Shown one piece after another: positions 39,591 to 48,810 of a DNA stretch of 64,000 nucleotides (within the stretch, counting starts at the first letter, position 1; every line of letters begins with the position of its first letter). The stretch is from Lysobacteraceae bacterium PS02065 (GTDB taxonomy: Bacteria > Pseudomonadota > Gammaproteobacteria > Xanthomonadales > Rhodanobacteraceae), in assembly GCA_029959555.1 (NCBI GenBank), contig JASCPI010000012.1, forward strand, positions 43,203 through 107,202, given 5' to 3'. The notes beneath the pieces were generated by a model. It was not told the DNA's origin. It did not search any database and saw only the letters and a program-made list of their open reading frames with translations. The position numbers and the translations under genes are program-made.

Positions 39591-40679
39591 TCAGGTCGAC
39601 GCGAGCCTCGCCATGAGGGCGTCGTGCAGCACCTCGCGGCGCCAGCCCTCGAGCGCTGCAGGCCACCGGCGTGTCAGCCACAAGGCCTCGAGGTGGCGGC
39701 GCGCGCAGAGCAGCCCTTCCGGAAGGTCGAGCGCCGCAGCACGCTCGACGACGACCTCCTTGAGCGCGGTCACGGCGCGGCGTTCCTGCGGACTCGCCGC
39801 CGCCGGGATCGGATCGAACACGAGGTCCTCGTCGGTGAGCGGCGCCGAGAGGCAGGCCAGCAGGTCGTCGCGTTCGGCCCCCCGCAACGCACGCAGTCCC
39901 CTGCTGCGCTCGAACAGGTCGGCGGCGTCACGCGGAGGACGCGCGGCGAAATCGAGGATGCGCGGGTCGTCGAGCAACCACGGTCGCGGGCGGTCGACGC
40001 GACGCGCGGTGGCGTCGCGCCACAGCAGCATGCGCCGCAGGCGTGCCTGGGCTTCGCGTGGCCAGTCGGCGGCGCCGCGGAACGCGACCTGCGGCTGCAG
40101 GTCGACCTCGCGCCGGCGCGCGCGCTCGAGCATGCGCGCGCAGTCCTCGGCATGCCAGGCCGTGTAACCGCGTTCGGCGAGCCGTCGCGCGAGTTCGTCG
40201 TGGAGGAAGGGCAGGTGGACGACATCCTGCGCCGCGTACTCCAGTTGCTGCGGGCTCAGCGGCCGGCGCAGCCAGTCCGAGCGCGTTTCACCCTTCGGTA
40301 CGTCGACGCCGCACAAGGCGAGGACGAGCTTCTGGTAGCCGAGGCCCGGGCCGAGACCCGCGAATGCCGCGGCGACCTGCGTGTCGAACAGTACGCCGAG
40401 CCCTTCGGGAACGACGGGCGCGAGCGCGTCGAGATCCTCGCTCGCGCTGTGCATGACGCAAGGTGCCGACGCATCGCCGAGGCGCACGGCGAGCGGCGCG
40501 AGGTCGATCGCTGCGAGCGGATCGACGAGCGCGATCGCGCCGTCGAGCTCGATCTGCACGAGCGCGAGTTTCGGCGCGAAGGTGTCGATGCGCATGAACT
40601 CGGTGTCGAGTCCGATACGTGCGGCCGGCCGCGCGAGGAACGCGGCGAGCGCGTCGGTGGAGTCGATCCAGTCCGCCAA
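39591..40679 (-). CDS. rnd: Ribonuclease D
   Basis: 362 residues with DEDDy exonuclease motifs: Exo I in GLDTEFMRIDTF, Exo II in HSASEDLDALAPV, Exo III in YAAQDVVHLPFLHDEL. HRDC-type helical domains fill the C-terminal half. It trims tRNA 3' ends. The start is TTG at 40679, preceded by GAGG at 5-nt spacing; no in-frame ATG is available nearby. It lies just upstream of the tRNA-Ala gene on the same strand, separated by about 100 nt. Confidence 0.93.
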   Translation of the reverse strand: MADWIDSTDALAAFLARPAARIGLDTEFMRIDTFAPKLALVQIELDGAIALVDPLAAIDLAPLAVRLGDASAPCVMHSASEDLDALAPVVPEGLGVLFDTQVAAAFAGLGPGLGYQKLVLALCGVDVPKGETRSDWLRRPLSPQQLEYAAQDVVHLPFLHDELARRLAERGYTAWHAEDCARMLERARRREVDLQPQVAFRGAADWPREAQARLRRMLLWRDATARRVDRPRPWLLDDPRILDFAARPPRDAADLFERSRGLRALRGAERDDLLACLSAPLTDEDLVFDPIPAAASPQERRAVTALKEVVVERAAALDLPEGLLCARRHLEALWLTRRWPAALEGWRREVLHDALMARLAST

Positions 40680-40788
40680 GGGAGCCTCGGTCGATCGTTG
40701 ATGGGAAGTGCGCGATGCCTGCGGTTGCGGATCGCGAGCACGATAGCCTAAGGTGCCGGCACGCGGCTGTCAGCCCTTCTCCTCGCGC

Positions 40789-42705
40789 ATGCCCGGCACC
40801 GAAAACGTCAGCAAGCAACGCAACTTCGGCGGCGCGATGGGCATCGCCGTGCTGCTGTTCGCGCTCGGCTACCGTTTCTACCCGAACATCGCGGGCATGC
40901 TGCCGCAGCGGTCGCCGGAGAAGCCGGCCGCCGTCGTGCCCGCCACCGGGACGCCCTGGGTCGCTGAACACGCCGCCTCGCTGCTGTCGCCCGATCCGGA
41001 TCCGGAGCCCATCGTCGGCACGACGCTCGCCGAAGCCCTCGCGATGGGGCCGCCCGCGCCGGTGACCAAGGAGGTCGCCGCCTTGCTCAAGTCCGCACGC
41101 GCGGCCGAGGACCAGGGCAAGCTGCTCGAGCCCGAAGACGCCTCCGCGATCGTGCTGTTCCGCCAGGTGCTCGAGCAGGATCCCGACAACCGCGTCGCGA
41201 CCTCGGGCCTCGCGCGGATCGGCGGCGTCATGCGCGACTGGTCGATCGCCGCACTCGAGCGTGGCGACTCCGAGCAGGCGATGCGCTACGCGAACCTGTT
41301 CGCCGAGCTGCCGCACTCGCAGAGCGAGCTGGAAGCCCTGCGCGAGCGCCTGCGCGTGCTGCGCGAGGTCATGCCGATGCTCGCGCGGGCGGCCGACCTG
41401 CTGCGCCAGGAGCGCCTCGTCGGCGAGGACGGCGACGACGCACTGTCGGTATACCGCGCCGTGCTCGCGATCGATCCTTCGAACAAGGTTGCCGACCAGG
41501 GCCTCGCGCAGATCGAACGCGGCTATCTCGACCGCGCTCGCGCTGCCGTGGCGCAGGACGACTTCGCGGGCTCCGACGCGATCCTCGCCGAGGCCGCGCG
41601 TATCCGTCCGGGATCGCAGGACCTGCTCGACACGCGCTCGCAGATCGAAGGCATCCGTCGCCAGCGCGCCGAGACCGTGCTCGCGCAGGCGCGTTCGGCG
41701 CTCGATTCCGGCAATGCCGATCTCGCCGAGCAACTCGCCACGCGTGCGCAGGGCATCAGCGCCGATCTCGCCGGCCTCGACGATTTCGGCCGTCGCCTGC
41801 GCAACGCACGCCTCTACGCGAGCTTCTCGCCGGGGCAGGTGATCACCGACCGCTTCCTCGACATCGCCGGCGCGGCTCCTGCGGTCGTCGTCGTGCCGAC
41901 CGGACGTTTCGTCATGGGCTCGCCGGCCGACGAGACCGACCACGCCGACAACGAGGAGCCGCAGCGCCAGGTCGAGATCACCGCGGGCTTCGCGCTCGGC
42001 CAGACCGAGGTCACGGTCGCGCAGTTCCGCGAGTTCGCGCGCGCCTCGGGCTACCGCAGCGAGGCCGAGCGCGCCGGTGCCGGCAGCATCTACGACGAGA
42101 ACACCGGTCGCATGGGCGAACGCCGTGGCGTGGACTGGGAGCGCGACTACAAGGGCGACCGCGCAGCCGACAGGCTGCCCGTGCTGAACGTCTCCTGGAA
42201 CGACGCGAGCGCCTACGCGACGTGGTTGTCCCAGCGTACCGGCAAGCGCTACCGCCTGCCGACCGAAGCCGAGTTCGAGTACGCCTTGCGGGCCGGCACG
42301 CAGTCGCGCTTCTGGTGGGGCGACGAGGAGCCGCAATCGGTCATCGCCAACGTGACCGGCGACGGCGACCGTTCGCCGAGCCGTCGCAGCTGGGGCCGCG
42401 CCTTCGCGCGTTACGCCGACGGTTTCTGGGGGCCGGCACCGGTCAAGTCGTTCCCGTCGAACCCGTTCGGACTCCACGACATCGACGGCAACGTGTCCGA
42501 ATGGGTCGAGGACTGCTGGCACGACAACTACGTGCGCGCGCCGCGCGACAGCACGGCGTGGGTCAACCCGGGCTGCGCACGCCGCGTGATCCGCGGCGGC
42601 TCGTGGGCGAGCGCGCCGGACCAGGTGCGGTCGGCCTATCGGCTCGGCGTCAACGCCGACGCGCGCAGCGCGCGCGTCGGTTTCCGCGTCGCGCGCGATC
42701 TCTGA
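40789..42705 (+). CDS. Membrane-anchored TPR protein with SUMF1/FGE-like C-terminal domain
   Basis: 638 residues from the ATG at 40789 (ribosome site weak; ATG at 40837 possible). One membrane helix (FGGAMGIAVLLFALGYRFYP) is followed by an Ala/Pro linker, helical TPR-like repeats (about 85-350) and a formylglycine-generating-enzyme-like domain (about 375-637). That domain shows PTGRFVMGSPADE, VSWNDASAYATWLSQRTGKRYRLPTEAEFEYA, DIDGNVSEWVEDCW and RVIRGGSW. The two catalytic cysteines of true FGE, which follow GGS, are replaced (GGSWASAPDQVRSAYR), so sulfatase activation is unlikely. A ligand-binding or scaffold role is inferred. Confidence 0.9.
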   Translation: MPGTENVSKQRNFGGAMGIAVLLFALGYRFYPNIAGMLPQRSPEKPAAVVPATGTPWVAEHAASLLSPDPDPEPIVGTTLAEALAMGPPAPVTKEVAALLKSARAAEDQGKLLEPEDASAIVLFRQVLEQDPDNRVATSGLARIGGVMRDWSIAALERGDSEQAMRYANLFAELPHSQSELEALRERLRVLREVMPMLARAADLLRQERLVGEDGDDALSVYRAVLAIDPSNKVADQGLAQIERGYLDRARAAVAQDDFAGSDAILAEAARIRPGSQDLLDTRSQIEGIRRQRAETVLAQARSALDSGNADLAEQLATRAQGISADLAGLDDFGRRLRNARLYASFSPGQVITDRFLDIAGAAPAVVVVPTGRFVMGSPADETDHADNEEPQRQVEITAGFALGQTEVTVAQFREFARASGYRSEAERAGAGSIYDENTGRMGERRGVDWERDYKGDRAADRLPVLNVSWNDASAYATWLSQRTGKRYRLPTEAEFEYALRAGTQSRFWWGDEEPQSVIANVTGDGDRSPSRRSWGRAFARYADGFWGPAPVKSFPSNPFGLHDIDGNVSEWVEDCWHDNYVRAPRDSTAWVNPGCARRVIRGGSWASAPDQVRSAYRLGVNADARSARVGFRVARDL

Positions 42706-42791
42706 ACGGCCGTCGTCCCGCGGGTCGTCGGCGTGCGTGCCGGGCACGGCGTTCGCGCTAAGCTCGCGCCGTCCTTCAGGGGAGCACGACC

Positions 42792-43682
42792 ATGGGGCCG
42801 TTCGGCAATCGTTCCGCGGGTGGGCAGTCGCGTCGCGGCCTCAAGCTGTGGCCCATCCTCCTGTTCGGCGCCTACTTCGCCTACTACTGGTTCAGTCACG
42901 GCAACGTCGCGTCGTACACCGGCCGCAAGCAGCTCATCGAGACCACCTCGCAGGAGGAACTCGCGCTGGGCCTGCAGTCCTACCGCGAGATCCTGTCGCA
43001 GTCCGACGTCGTGCGCGACGGCGACGCACCGCGCCAGGTGCGCGACATCGCGCAGCGCCTCGTGCAGGCGGCGCCCAAGGTCGAGCAATACCTCGCCGAG
43101 ACCGTCGGCACGCCCGCGGACACCGACTGGTCGGCCTTCCAGTGGGAGGCCAGTGTCATCCGCTCGGACCAGGTCAATGCGTTCTGCCTGCCGGGCGGCA
43201 AGATCGCGGTCTACACGGGCATCCTGCCGGTCGCGAAGAACGAGGACGGCCTCGCCGCGATCATGGGTCACGAGATCGCACACGCGCTGCTGCGCCATGG
43301 CGGTGAACGCATGGCCCAGCAGAAGCTCGTGCAGTTCGGTGCGATGGCGGCGAGCATGTCGACCGGTGACATGGATCCCGGCCAGCGCCAGATGGTGATG
43401 GCCGCGATCGGTGCCGGCGCGCAGTACGGCGTGCTGCTGCCGTTCTCGCGCAGCCACGAGTCGGAGGCCGACCGTGTCGGTCTGCTGCTCGCCGCGGCGG
43501 CATGCTTCAACCCCGACGAGGCGCCGCGCCTGTGGGAGCGCATGGCCGCGCTGGGCAGTCGCAAGCCGCCGGAGTTCATGTCCACGCACCCTGCCGAAGG
43601 CACGCGCATCGGCCAGCTCAACGGCTGGATGGGCGAGGCGAAGCAGGTCCGGCAACGATTCTGCGCGCCGCCGCCGGGCTGA
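42792..43682 (+). CDS. M48 family metalloprotease, membrane-anchored (LoiP-like)
   Basis: 296 residues. N-terminal membrane segment (LWPILLFGAYFAYYWF), then an M48 domain: NAFCLPGGKIAVYTGILP, zinc motif HEIAH in IMGHEIAHALLRHG, third ligand in SHESEADRVGLLLAA, and THPAEGTRI. It resembles E. coli LoiP/YggG but has a membrane anchor in place of a lipobox, the active domain facing the periplasm. CAGGGGAG ribosome-binding site. Single gene between the TPR-SUMF1 protein and tRNA-Ser. Confidence 0.92.
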   Translation: MGPFGNRSAGGQSRRGLKLWPILLFGAYFAYYWFSHGNVASYTGRKQLIETTSQEELALGLQSYREILSQSDVVRDGDAPRQVRDIAQRLVQAAPKVEQYLAETVGTPADTDWSAFQWEASVIRSDQVNAFCLPGGKIAVYTGILPVAKNEDGLAAIMGHEIAHALLRHGGERMAQQKLVQFGAMAASMSTGDMDPGQRQMVMAAIGAGAQYGVLLPFSRSHESEADRVGLLLAAAACFNPDEAPRLWERMAALGSRKPPEFMSTHPAEGTRIGQLNGWMGEAKQVRQRFCAPPPG

Positions 43683-43740
43683 CGTCACGAACCGGTTGCC
43701 AGCCCGCGCGCCGATCCGTATCATTCGCGGCCCACTTCAA

Positions 43741-43831
<91 letters not shown>

Positions 43832-43839
43832 TAGGACGG

Positions 43840-43871
43840 AAAAGCCCCGGGAAACCGGGGCTTTTTCTTTT
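43840..43871 (+). terminator. Terminator after tRNA-Ser
   Basis: The stem AAAAGCCCCGG/CCGGGGCTTTT has a GAAA loop and is followed by TCTTTT. The A-rich left arm means it could also serve the convergent EAL gene. Confidence 0.92.
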
Positions 43872-43889
43872 CCGGCCTTCCGTTCGCCG

Positions 43890-45209
43890 TCAGGGATCGC
43901 CGAAGCCGCGCGGCCAGCCGAACAGGTAGCCCTGGCCGCAGGCCACGCCGAGCGCACGCAGCGTGTCGCGCTCCTCGACGGTTTCGATGCCCTCGGCGAC
44001 GAGCGTGATGCCCGATTCCCTCGCGAACGACACGATCGCCGAGGCGAGCTGGCGCTGGCGCACCTGGATGTCGATGTCGCGGGTCAGCGTGATGTCGAGC
44101 TTGACGATGTCCGGCGACAGCTTGAGGACGTGGCGCAGGCTCGCATAGCCCGCGCCGGCATCGTCGACGGCGATGCGCCAGCCCCGGTCGCGCAGTACGG
44201 TGGCGCGTTCCAGCAGCAGCGCGTAGTCCTCGACCTGGGCATGCTCGGTGATCTCGACCACCCATCGGCGTGTCGGATCCGCGCCGAGGACCGATTCGAT
44301 GTCGGCGCCGATCACGGTGCCGGGCGAGGCATTCACGGCGATGTAGGCGTCACGCGGGGCATCCGCCGATGCACGCACGATCGCCACCATGCAGGCGAGA
44401 TCGAGCTCTTCGGACATGCCGAGCCGGGCGGCAGCGCAGAACCAGCCGCCCTGGGGTGGTGCGGACTCCGAAGGGAAGCGTGTGAGTCCCTCGTAGCCGA
44501 TGACCGCACCGGTCGCCAGTTCGACGATGGGCTGGAACACCCCACGCAAGCCCCCGCTGCGCAGGATCGCCCGCAACTGGTCGCGCTGGGCGAGGTCGAG
44601 CGCCGTGGAGGGAGCGTTACCGCTGACCGGATCGGCGAGTCCGCGCGCCCGCGCGTGCTCGAGCACATGGTGCAGGGTCGCGCCGATGAACGTGCCGAAC
44701 GTGCGTAGTGTCGCGACGTCGCGTGTCGTGTACGCATGCGCGCGATCGGACACGACCTTGAGCACGCCGACGACATGGTCGCCGCAGGTCAGCGGCACCG
44801 CGATTGCCGAGCGCAGGCCGACCTTGCGGCAGGCCTCGAGATTGACGCGCGGATCGGTCTCGCTGTCGTCGCACTGGAGGACCTCGCCTGCATCGAGGCA
44901 GCGGCCCGAGAGGCTGCCGAGACGCGGCACGTGCAGGCCGAGGTGGGGCAGCGAGGTCCCGCTCGCCGACCAGTAGACCAGATCCTCGCCCTGCACCATC
45001 TCGACCACCGCACCCGTGGAACGGGTGAGGGCCTCCGAGCGGTGCGTGATGATGTCGACCACCTTCTTGGCGTCGAGGCCGGCCTGCGCGATCTCGCCTT
45101 GTGCCGCGATGATCTGCGCGAGCACGCCGTCGTCCTGCGCAGGCCGTGTACGCGCGCGCTTGTTCGAGAAGGCGACGACGTTGGAGGGCGTTTCCTGGGG
45201 CGTCGGCAT
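43890..45209 (-). CDS. GAF-EAL cyclic-di-GMP phosphodiesterase
   Basis: 439 residues. The GAF domain lies at about 35-190 and the EAL domain at about 205-435. The signature Glu is in IGYEGLTRF, so the motif reads E-G-L. The other metal/catalytic residues look present: Asn in AVNAS, Glu in VVEITEH, Asp pair in IAVDDAGAGYASL, Lys in VKLDITLTRD, Glu in LVAEGIET, and GYLFGWP. It probably hydrolyses c-di-GMP to pGpG with GAF-mediated control. ATG 45209 has AGGAAA upstream. Confidence 0.92.
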   Translation of the reverse strand: MPTPQETPSNVVAFSNKRARTRPAQDDGVLAQIIAAQGEIAQAGLDAKKVVDIITHRSEALTRSTGAVVEMVQGEDLVYWSASGTSLPHLGLHVPRLGSLSGRCLDAGEVLQCDDSETDPRVNLEACRKVGLRSAIAVPLTCGDHVVGVLKVVSDRAHAYTTRDVATLRTFGTFIGATLHHVLEHARARGLADPVSGNAPSTALDLAQRDQLRAILRSGGLRGVFQPIVELATGAVIGYEGLTRFPSESAPPQGGWFCAAARLGMSEELDLACMVAIVRASADAPRDAYIAVNASPGTVIGADIESVLGADPTRRWVVEITEHAQVEDYALLLERATVLRDRGWRIAVDDAGAGYASLRHVLKLSPDIVKLDITLTRDIDIQVRQRQLASAIVSFARESGITLVAEGIETVEERDTLRALGVACGQGYLFGWPRGFGDP

Positions 45210-45232
45210 GGCGCGGATTTCCTGGGTGCACA

Positions 45233-45238
45233 ATTATA
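45233..45238 (-). promoter_or_regulatory. -10 box of the GAF-EAL gene
   Basis: A perfect TATAAT on the minus strand, 23 nt before the ATG at 45209. No good -35 is visible at 17-18 nt. Confidence 0.5.
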
Positions 45239-45447
45239 CTCCGCCTCCTTCGGCGACCTTGCAATCGTGTCGCGCGCAACCGTGGTGATACCTGAACGCC
45301 TGGCCACGAAGCCCTGGCGGTCTGGCGAGGAGAGGATCGCGATGCGCCCGGATGGTGAACGGATGCCGCATCGACACGATTCGTCACCATCCCGTGCAGC
45401 GCACGTTCCGCCGATGCGTGGATACTCCGTGCCGAACAGGAGAAACC

Positions 45448-45753
45448 ATGATCACGCCGCACGAAAACCTGCATGCTCGCGAAGGCGAATCGCTGGACGA
45501 CGGCAGTTATCGCGCGATGACCGTGCGTGGTGGCGGCACGCGCGGGCTCGTCGTGTGGGTCGGTCGCGTCGGCGCGATCGCGGCGGGGCTGCCGCCGAGT
45601 GACATCCGCGCGTCGGACTATGTCCAGCGCGTCACCGTGCACTTCGTGGACTTCGCCCATGTCTGGCCGTATTTCGCGGAGGGCGAGTACGCTGCGCTGG
45701 CCGCCCAGATCAAGGCCCAGATCGAGTACAGGCCCAAGCGCATGCCGGCCTAG
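45448..45753 (+). CDS. Small protein of unknown function
   Basis: 101 residues from an ATG with AGGAG upstream, MITPHENLHAREGESLDDGSYRAMTVRGG.... No signal peptide or membrane segment. The middle is rich in Gly and Val (RGLVVWVGRVGAIAAGLPPSD) and the end is FVDFAHVWPYFAEGEYAALAAQIKAQIEYRPKRMPA. I do not recognise a family. The clean ribosome site and codon usage support a real gene. Divergent from the EAL gene, 69 nt before osmC. Confidence 0.65.
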   Translation: MITPHENLHAREGESLDDGSYRAMTVRGGGTRGLVVWVGRVGAIAAGLPPSDIRASDYVQRVTVHFVDFAHVWPYFAEGEYAALAAQIKAQIEYRPKRMPA

Positions 45754-45822
45754 ACCATCGCGCCGGATGCCGACCTGTCGCGATCGGCGCACACTCCCCA
45801 CTCCGCGAGAGAGGGCAAGGCG

Positions 45823-46251
45823 ATGGCGATCCGGCGACGTGGCTCGGCACAGTGGCAGGGCGGTTTCCGTGAAGGAAAAGGCGCCATTTCCACCGAGAGT
45901 GGTGCACTCCGATCCTATCCCTATGGTGTCCTGAGCCGGTTCGAGGCCTTCGCGGGCACGAATCCGGAAGAACTCATCGGTGCCGCGCACGCGGGGTGCT
46001 TCGCGATGGCGCTCGCACGCGTGCTCTCTCAACAAGGCATCGACGCCAGGCGGCTCGACGTGCGCGCCGAGGTGTCGCTCGAAGACGATGGCGAGGGCTA
46101 CCGCATCGATGCCGTGCATCTCGTCGTGCGTGCCTCCCTCGATGGGCTCGACGCAGCACGTTTCGATGCGCTGGTCGCGGAAGCCGAGCGCACCTGTCCC
46201 GTCTCGCGCGTGCTTCAGGCGCGCATCACGCTGGACGCCCGCATGGGCTGA
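45823..46251 (+). CDS. osmC: OsmC-family organic hydroperoxide reductase
   Basis: 142 residues. Both redox cysteines are in family positions: LIGAAHAGCFAMALARVL and AERTCPVSRVL, with the active-site Glu in NPEELIGAAH. It detoxifies organic hydroperoxides in the cytoplasm. The length fits OsmC rather than the longer fusion forms. Weak GAGAGGG ribosome site. Confidence 0.92.
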   Translation: MAIRRRGSAQWQGGFREGKGAISTESGALRSYPYGVLSRFEAFAGTNPEELIGAAHAGCFAMALARVLSQQGIDARRLDVRAEVSLEDDGEGYRIDAVHLVVRASLDGLDAARFDALVAEAERTCPVSRVLQARITLDARMG

Positions 46252-46367
46252 TGCGTCGGTTCACGCGGCAGCCATCGCCCCGATCGCAGCATCGTGCGTC
46301 CCGGTCGTCTGGGCCGGATCACGATCGCCGCTCCTTCATCCGGACGCGGCGAGACGAGGAGGCGTGT

Positions 46368-47336
46368 ATGGCGGCTCGACCGATCTGGTCCGGCGTGGTG
46401 TCGTTCGGACTGCTCAACATCCCCGTCTCGCTGATGTCGGGCGAGCGACGCACCGACCTGCATTTCCGCATGCTCGACTGCCGCGACAAGGCGCCGGTGC
46501 GCTATGAGCGCATCAACGCGGAGACCGGCGAGGAAGTGCCGTGGAGCAACGTCTGCAAGGCCTACGAGTACGAGAAGGGCAACCTCGTCGTGCTCGAGAA
46601 GGAAGACCTCGACGCGGCCGCGCCCAAGGGCAGCGAGACGGTCGAGATCGAGGGCTTCGTCGAGCTCGCCTCGATCGAGCCCGTGTACTACGAGAAGCCC
46701 TACATCCTCGTGCCGGGCAAGAAGGCCGACAAGGGTTACGTGCTGCTGCGCGAGACGCTCGCGAAGACCGGCAAGGCCGGCATCGCGCGCATGGTCGTGC
46801 GTACGCGCGAGTACCTGTGCGCGCTACTGCCGCGCGGCGACGCGCTCGTCGTGATGCTGCTGCGCTACGCGCAGGAACTCGTCGATCCGGACGAGTACCG
46901 TCTGCCGTCGGGCAAGTCGTCGGATTACCGCGTGAGCGCGCGCGAGGTCGAGATGGCGGCCTCGCTGATCGACTCGATGACCGTGGCATGGGAGCCGGAG
47001 CAGTATCGCGACGAGTTCCGCAAGCGCGTGCGCTCGGCGATCGACAAGCGCCTCAAGCGCAAGGGCACGACGACGAAGAAGAAGCCCGACGAAGCCCCCG
47101 AGGCCGAAGACGCCGCCACCAACGTCGTCGACTTCATGGCGCTGCTGCGCGAGAGCCTCGCGACCAACAAGCGCACGCCGGCGCGCAAGCAGAGCGTGTC
47201 GCGCAAGCGTGCCGCGCCTGCGAAGAAGACGTCGGTGACGACCGCGAGTAAAGCCGTGGCGAAGAAGGCGAAGACGGCGTCCGCGCGCAAGACTCCGGCG
47301 AAACGTGCGGCGTCGAGAACGCGCAAGGCCGGTTGA
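46368..47336 (+). CDS. ku: Bacterial non-homologous end-joining protein Ku
   Basis: 322 residues: MAARPIWSGVVSFGLLNIPVSLMSGE, the N-terminal Ku signature, a ring-forming core (residues about 10-235), and a long Lys/Ala/Arg-rich C-terminal tail (about 255-322). Ku binds DNA ends and recruits the ligase LigD. No ligD is present within this window. AGGAGG ribosome-binding site. Bacterial Ku tails vary in length; such basic extensions have been linked to DNA binding and LigD stimulation. Confidence 0.95.
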   Translation: MAARPIWSGVVSFGLLNIPVSLMSGERRTDLHFRMLDCRDKAPVRYERINAETGEEVPWSNVCKAYEYEKGNLVVLEKEDLDAAAPKGSETVEIEGFVELASIEPVYYEKPYILVPGKKADKGYVLLRETLAKTGKAGIARMVVRTREYLCALLPRGDALVVMLLRYAQELVDPDEYRLPSGKSSDYRVSAREVEMAASLIDSMTVAWEPEQYRDEFRKRVRSAIDKRLKRKGTTTKKKPDEAPEAEDAATNVVDFMALLRESLATNKRTPARKQSVSRKRAAPAKKTSVTTASKAVAKKAKTASARKTPAKRAASRTRKAG

Positions 47337-47344
47337 GCCCTCGG

Positions 47345-47372
47345 CGTGATGCGCGAGCCGCCGCGCATCACG
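47345..47372. terminator. Bidirectional hairpin between ku and the FAD oxidoreductase gene
   Basis: A perfect 11-bp stem (CGTGATGCGCG with CGCGCATCACG), AGCCGC loop, fills the space between two convergent stops. No T-run. Confidence 0.6.
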
Positions 47373-47374
47373 TG

Positions 47375-48580
47375 TCATCGCATGCGATCGAACCCGAATA
47401 TGTGTGCGAGCGGATGACGCCGCCGCTCGAGCTGCATCCGAAGCAGACGTGCACCGATAACGCTGTAGACGATGCCGTTGCCGCCGTAGGCCATCGCGAA
47501 CAGCAGGCGCCGGTCGAGTCGCGGATGCGCGCCGAAGAACGGCAGGCCGTCCGTGGTCTCGGCGAACGTGCCGGCCCAGGCGAAGCCGGGCTCGAGTTCG
47601 AGTCCGGGCAACATCGCGCCGACCCTCGCGAGGATGCGCGCGGCCTTCTTCTGCACGCGTGCGTCGCGGCGTGCGGGGATGTCGAGGCGATCATCCTCGC
47701 CGCCGGCGAGCACGCGTCCGTCGCGCGTCGTGCGCAGATACAGGTAGGGACGCGCCGTTTCCCACACGAGCGTGTGCCGCAGCCAGGACGGCATCGAGCG
47801 CAATGGCTCGGTGACGAGCGCGTAGCTGCTGCGGTTCGCGGCGACGCGTTCGGGCAGCCAGCCCTGCGACTCGTAGCCCGCCGCGACGACCACATGGCGG
47901 CAGCGCACTCGCGCGCCGCGCTGCGTGTGAAGTTCGATGTCGCGCGAGCGCTCGATGCGGTGGACGACCTTGCTGCGGTCGTGCACGCGCACACCGCGCC
48001 CGGCGATATCGGACAGCAGTGCGATCGCGAGGCGATACGGATCGACCTGTCCCGCGGTGGCCGTGAGCAGTGCGGCCGGGGCTTCGATGTCGTAGCGCGC
48101 GGCGATGTCGCCGGCCTCGAGCGTGTCGACGTCGAAGCCGTGTGCACGCCGCAGCGCGCCTTCGCGACGCACACGTCCGGCATGCCAGCGCCTGCTCGCG
48201 ATGTAGAGACTCGAGGCGCGATCGAACGCGACGCGCACGTTCGCGGCGATCGTGCCGAGTTCATCGATGGCTTCTTCACAGGCGCGGTACACCCTCGCTG
48301 CAGTGTCGATGCCGACGATGCGCGCGAGCTCGGCGAGTTCGGTGTCGATCTCGTACTGGATCATCGCGGTGCTCGCGGCCGTGCTGCCCCATGCCGCGTC
48401 GCGCGTGTCGAGCACGAGGGTGTCGAAGCCGGCCTCGACGAGCTCGCGCGCGACGAGCGCACCGGTGATGCCCGCGCCGATCACGGCGACGTCGCAGCGC
48501 GCGTCGGACTCTAGCGGCGCGAAGTGCTGCGGCAGGCCGTTGCGCACGATCCAGTACGGGTAGCCGCTCTTTAGGTCCAT
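47375..48580 (-). CDS. FAD-dependent oxidoreductase, DAO family
   Basis: 401 residues from the ATG at 48580 (GAGGAG upstream). The FAD dinucleotide-binding motif is DVAVIGAGITGALVARELVEAG at about 30-50. DTRDAAWGSTAASTAMIQYEID fits the DAO-type substrate/FAD loop, and the C-terminal FAD contact is LFAMAYGGNGIVYSVIGARLL. Members oxidise amines or amino acids. The preceding MDLKSGYPYWIVRNGLPQ segment is characteristic of a widespread uncharacterised subgroup. Substrate unknown. Confidence 0.9.
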   Translation of the reverse strand: MDLKSGYPYWIVRNGLPQHFAPLESDARCDVAVIGAGITGALVARELVEAGFDTLVLDTRDAAWGSTAASTAMIQYEIDTELAELARIVGIDTAARVYRACEEAIDELGTIAANVRVAFDRASSLYIASRRWHAGRVRREGALRRAHGFDVDTLEAGDIAARYDIEAPAALLTATAGQVDPYRLAIALLSDIAGRGVRVHDRSKVVHRIERSRDIELHTQRGARVRCRHVVVAAGYESQGWLPERVAANRSSYALVTEPLRSMPSWLRHTLVWETARPYLYLRTTRDGRVLAGGEDDRLDIPARRDARVQKKAARILARVGAMLPGLELEPGFAWAGTFAETTDGLPFFGAHPRLDRRLLFAMAYGGNGIVYSVIGARLLRMQLERRRHPLAHIFGFDRMR

Positions 48581-48810
48581 CGCCACTCCTCGTGTCCGTG
48601 CGATGCATTGGGGCGTGCGCGCGGACAATCGGCGATGAACATCGGCGACACACAAGGCTTCGATTCCCGCGCGATGAACACGCCTGCAACCGTTCCTGTC
48701 CACGGCCTGAGGACGTATCGCGAAGGCTCGCCGTGTTCAGGAGTCGTGGAGGCAGCGCTGCGTAGGGTGGCTCCACCCGATGGCCGGGTCATCAACCCAA
48801 GGAGTCCGCC

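Noticed and set aside
40789..42705. Sulfatase-activating formylglycine-generating enzyme
   Set aside because: Both catalytic cysteine positions after GGS are replaced and no sulfatase gene is nearby.
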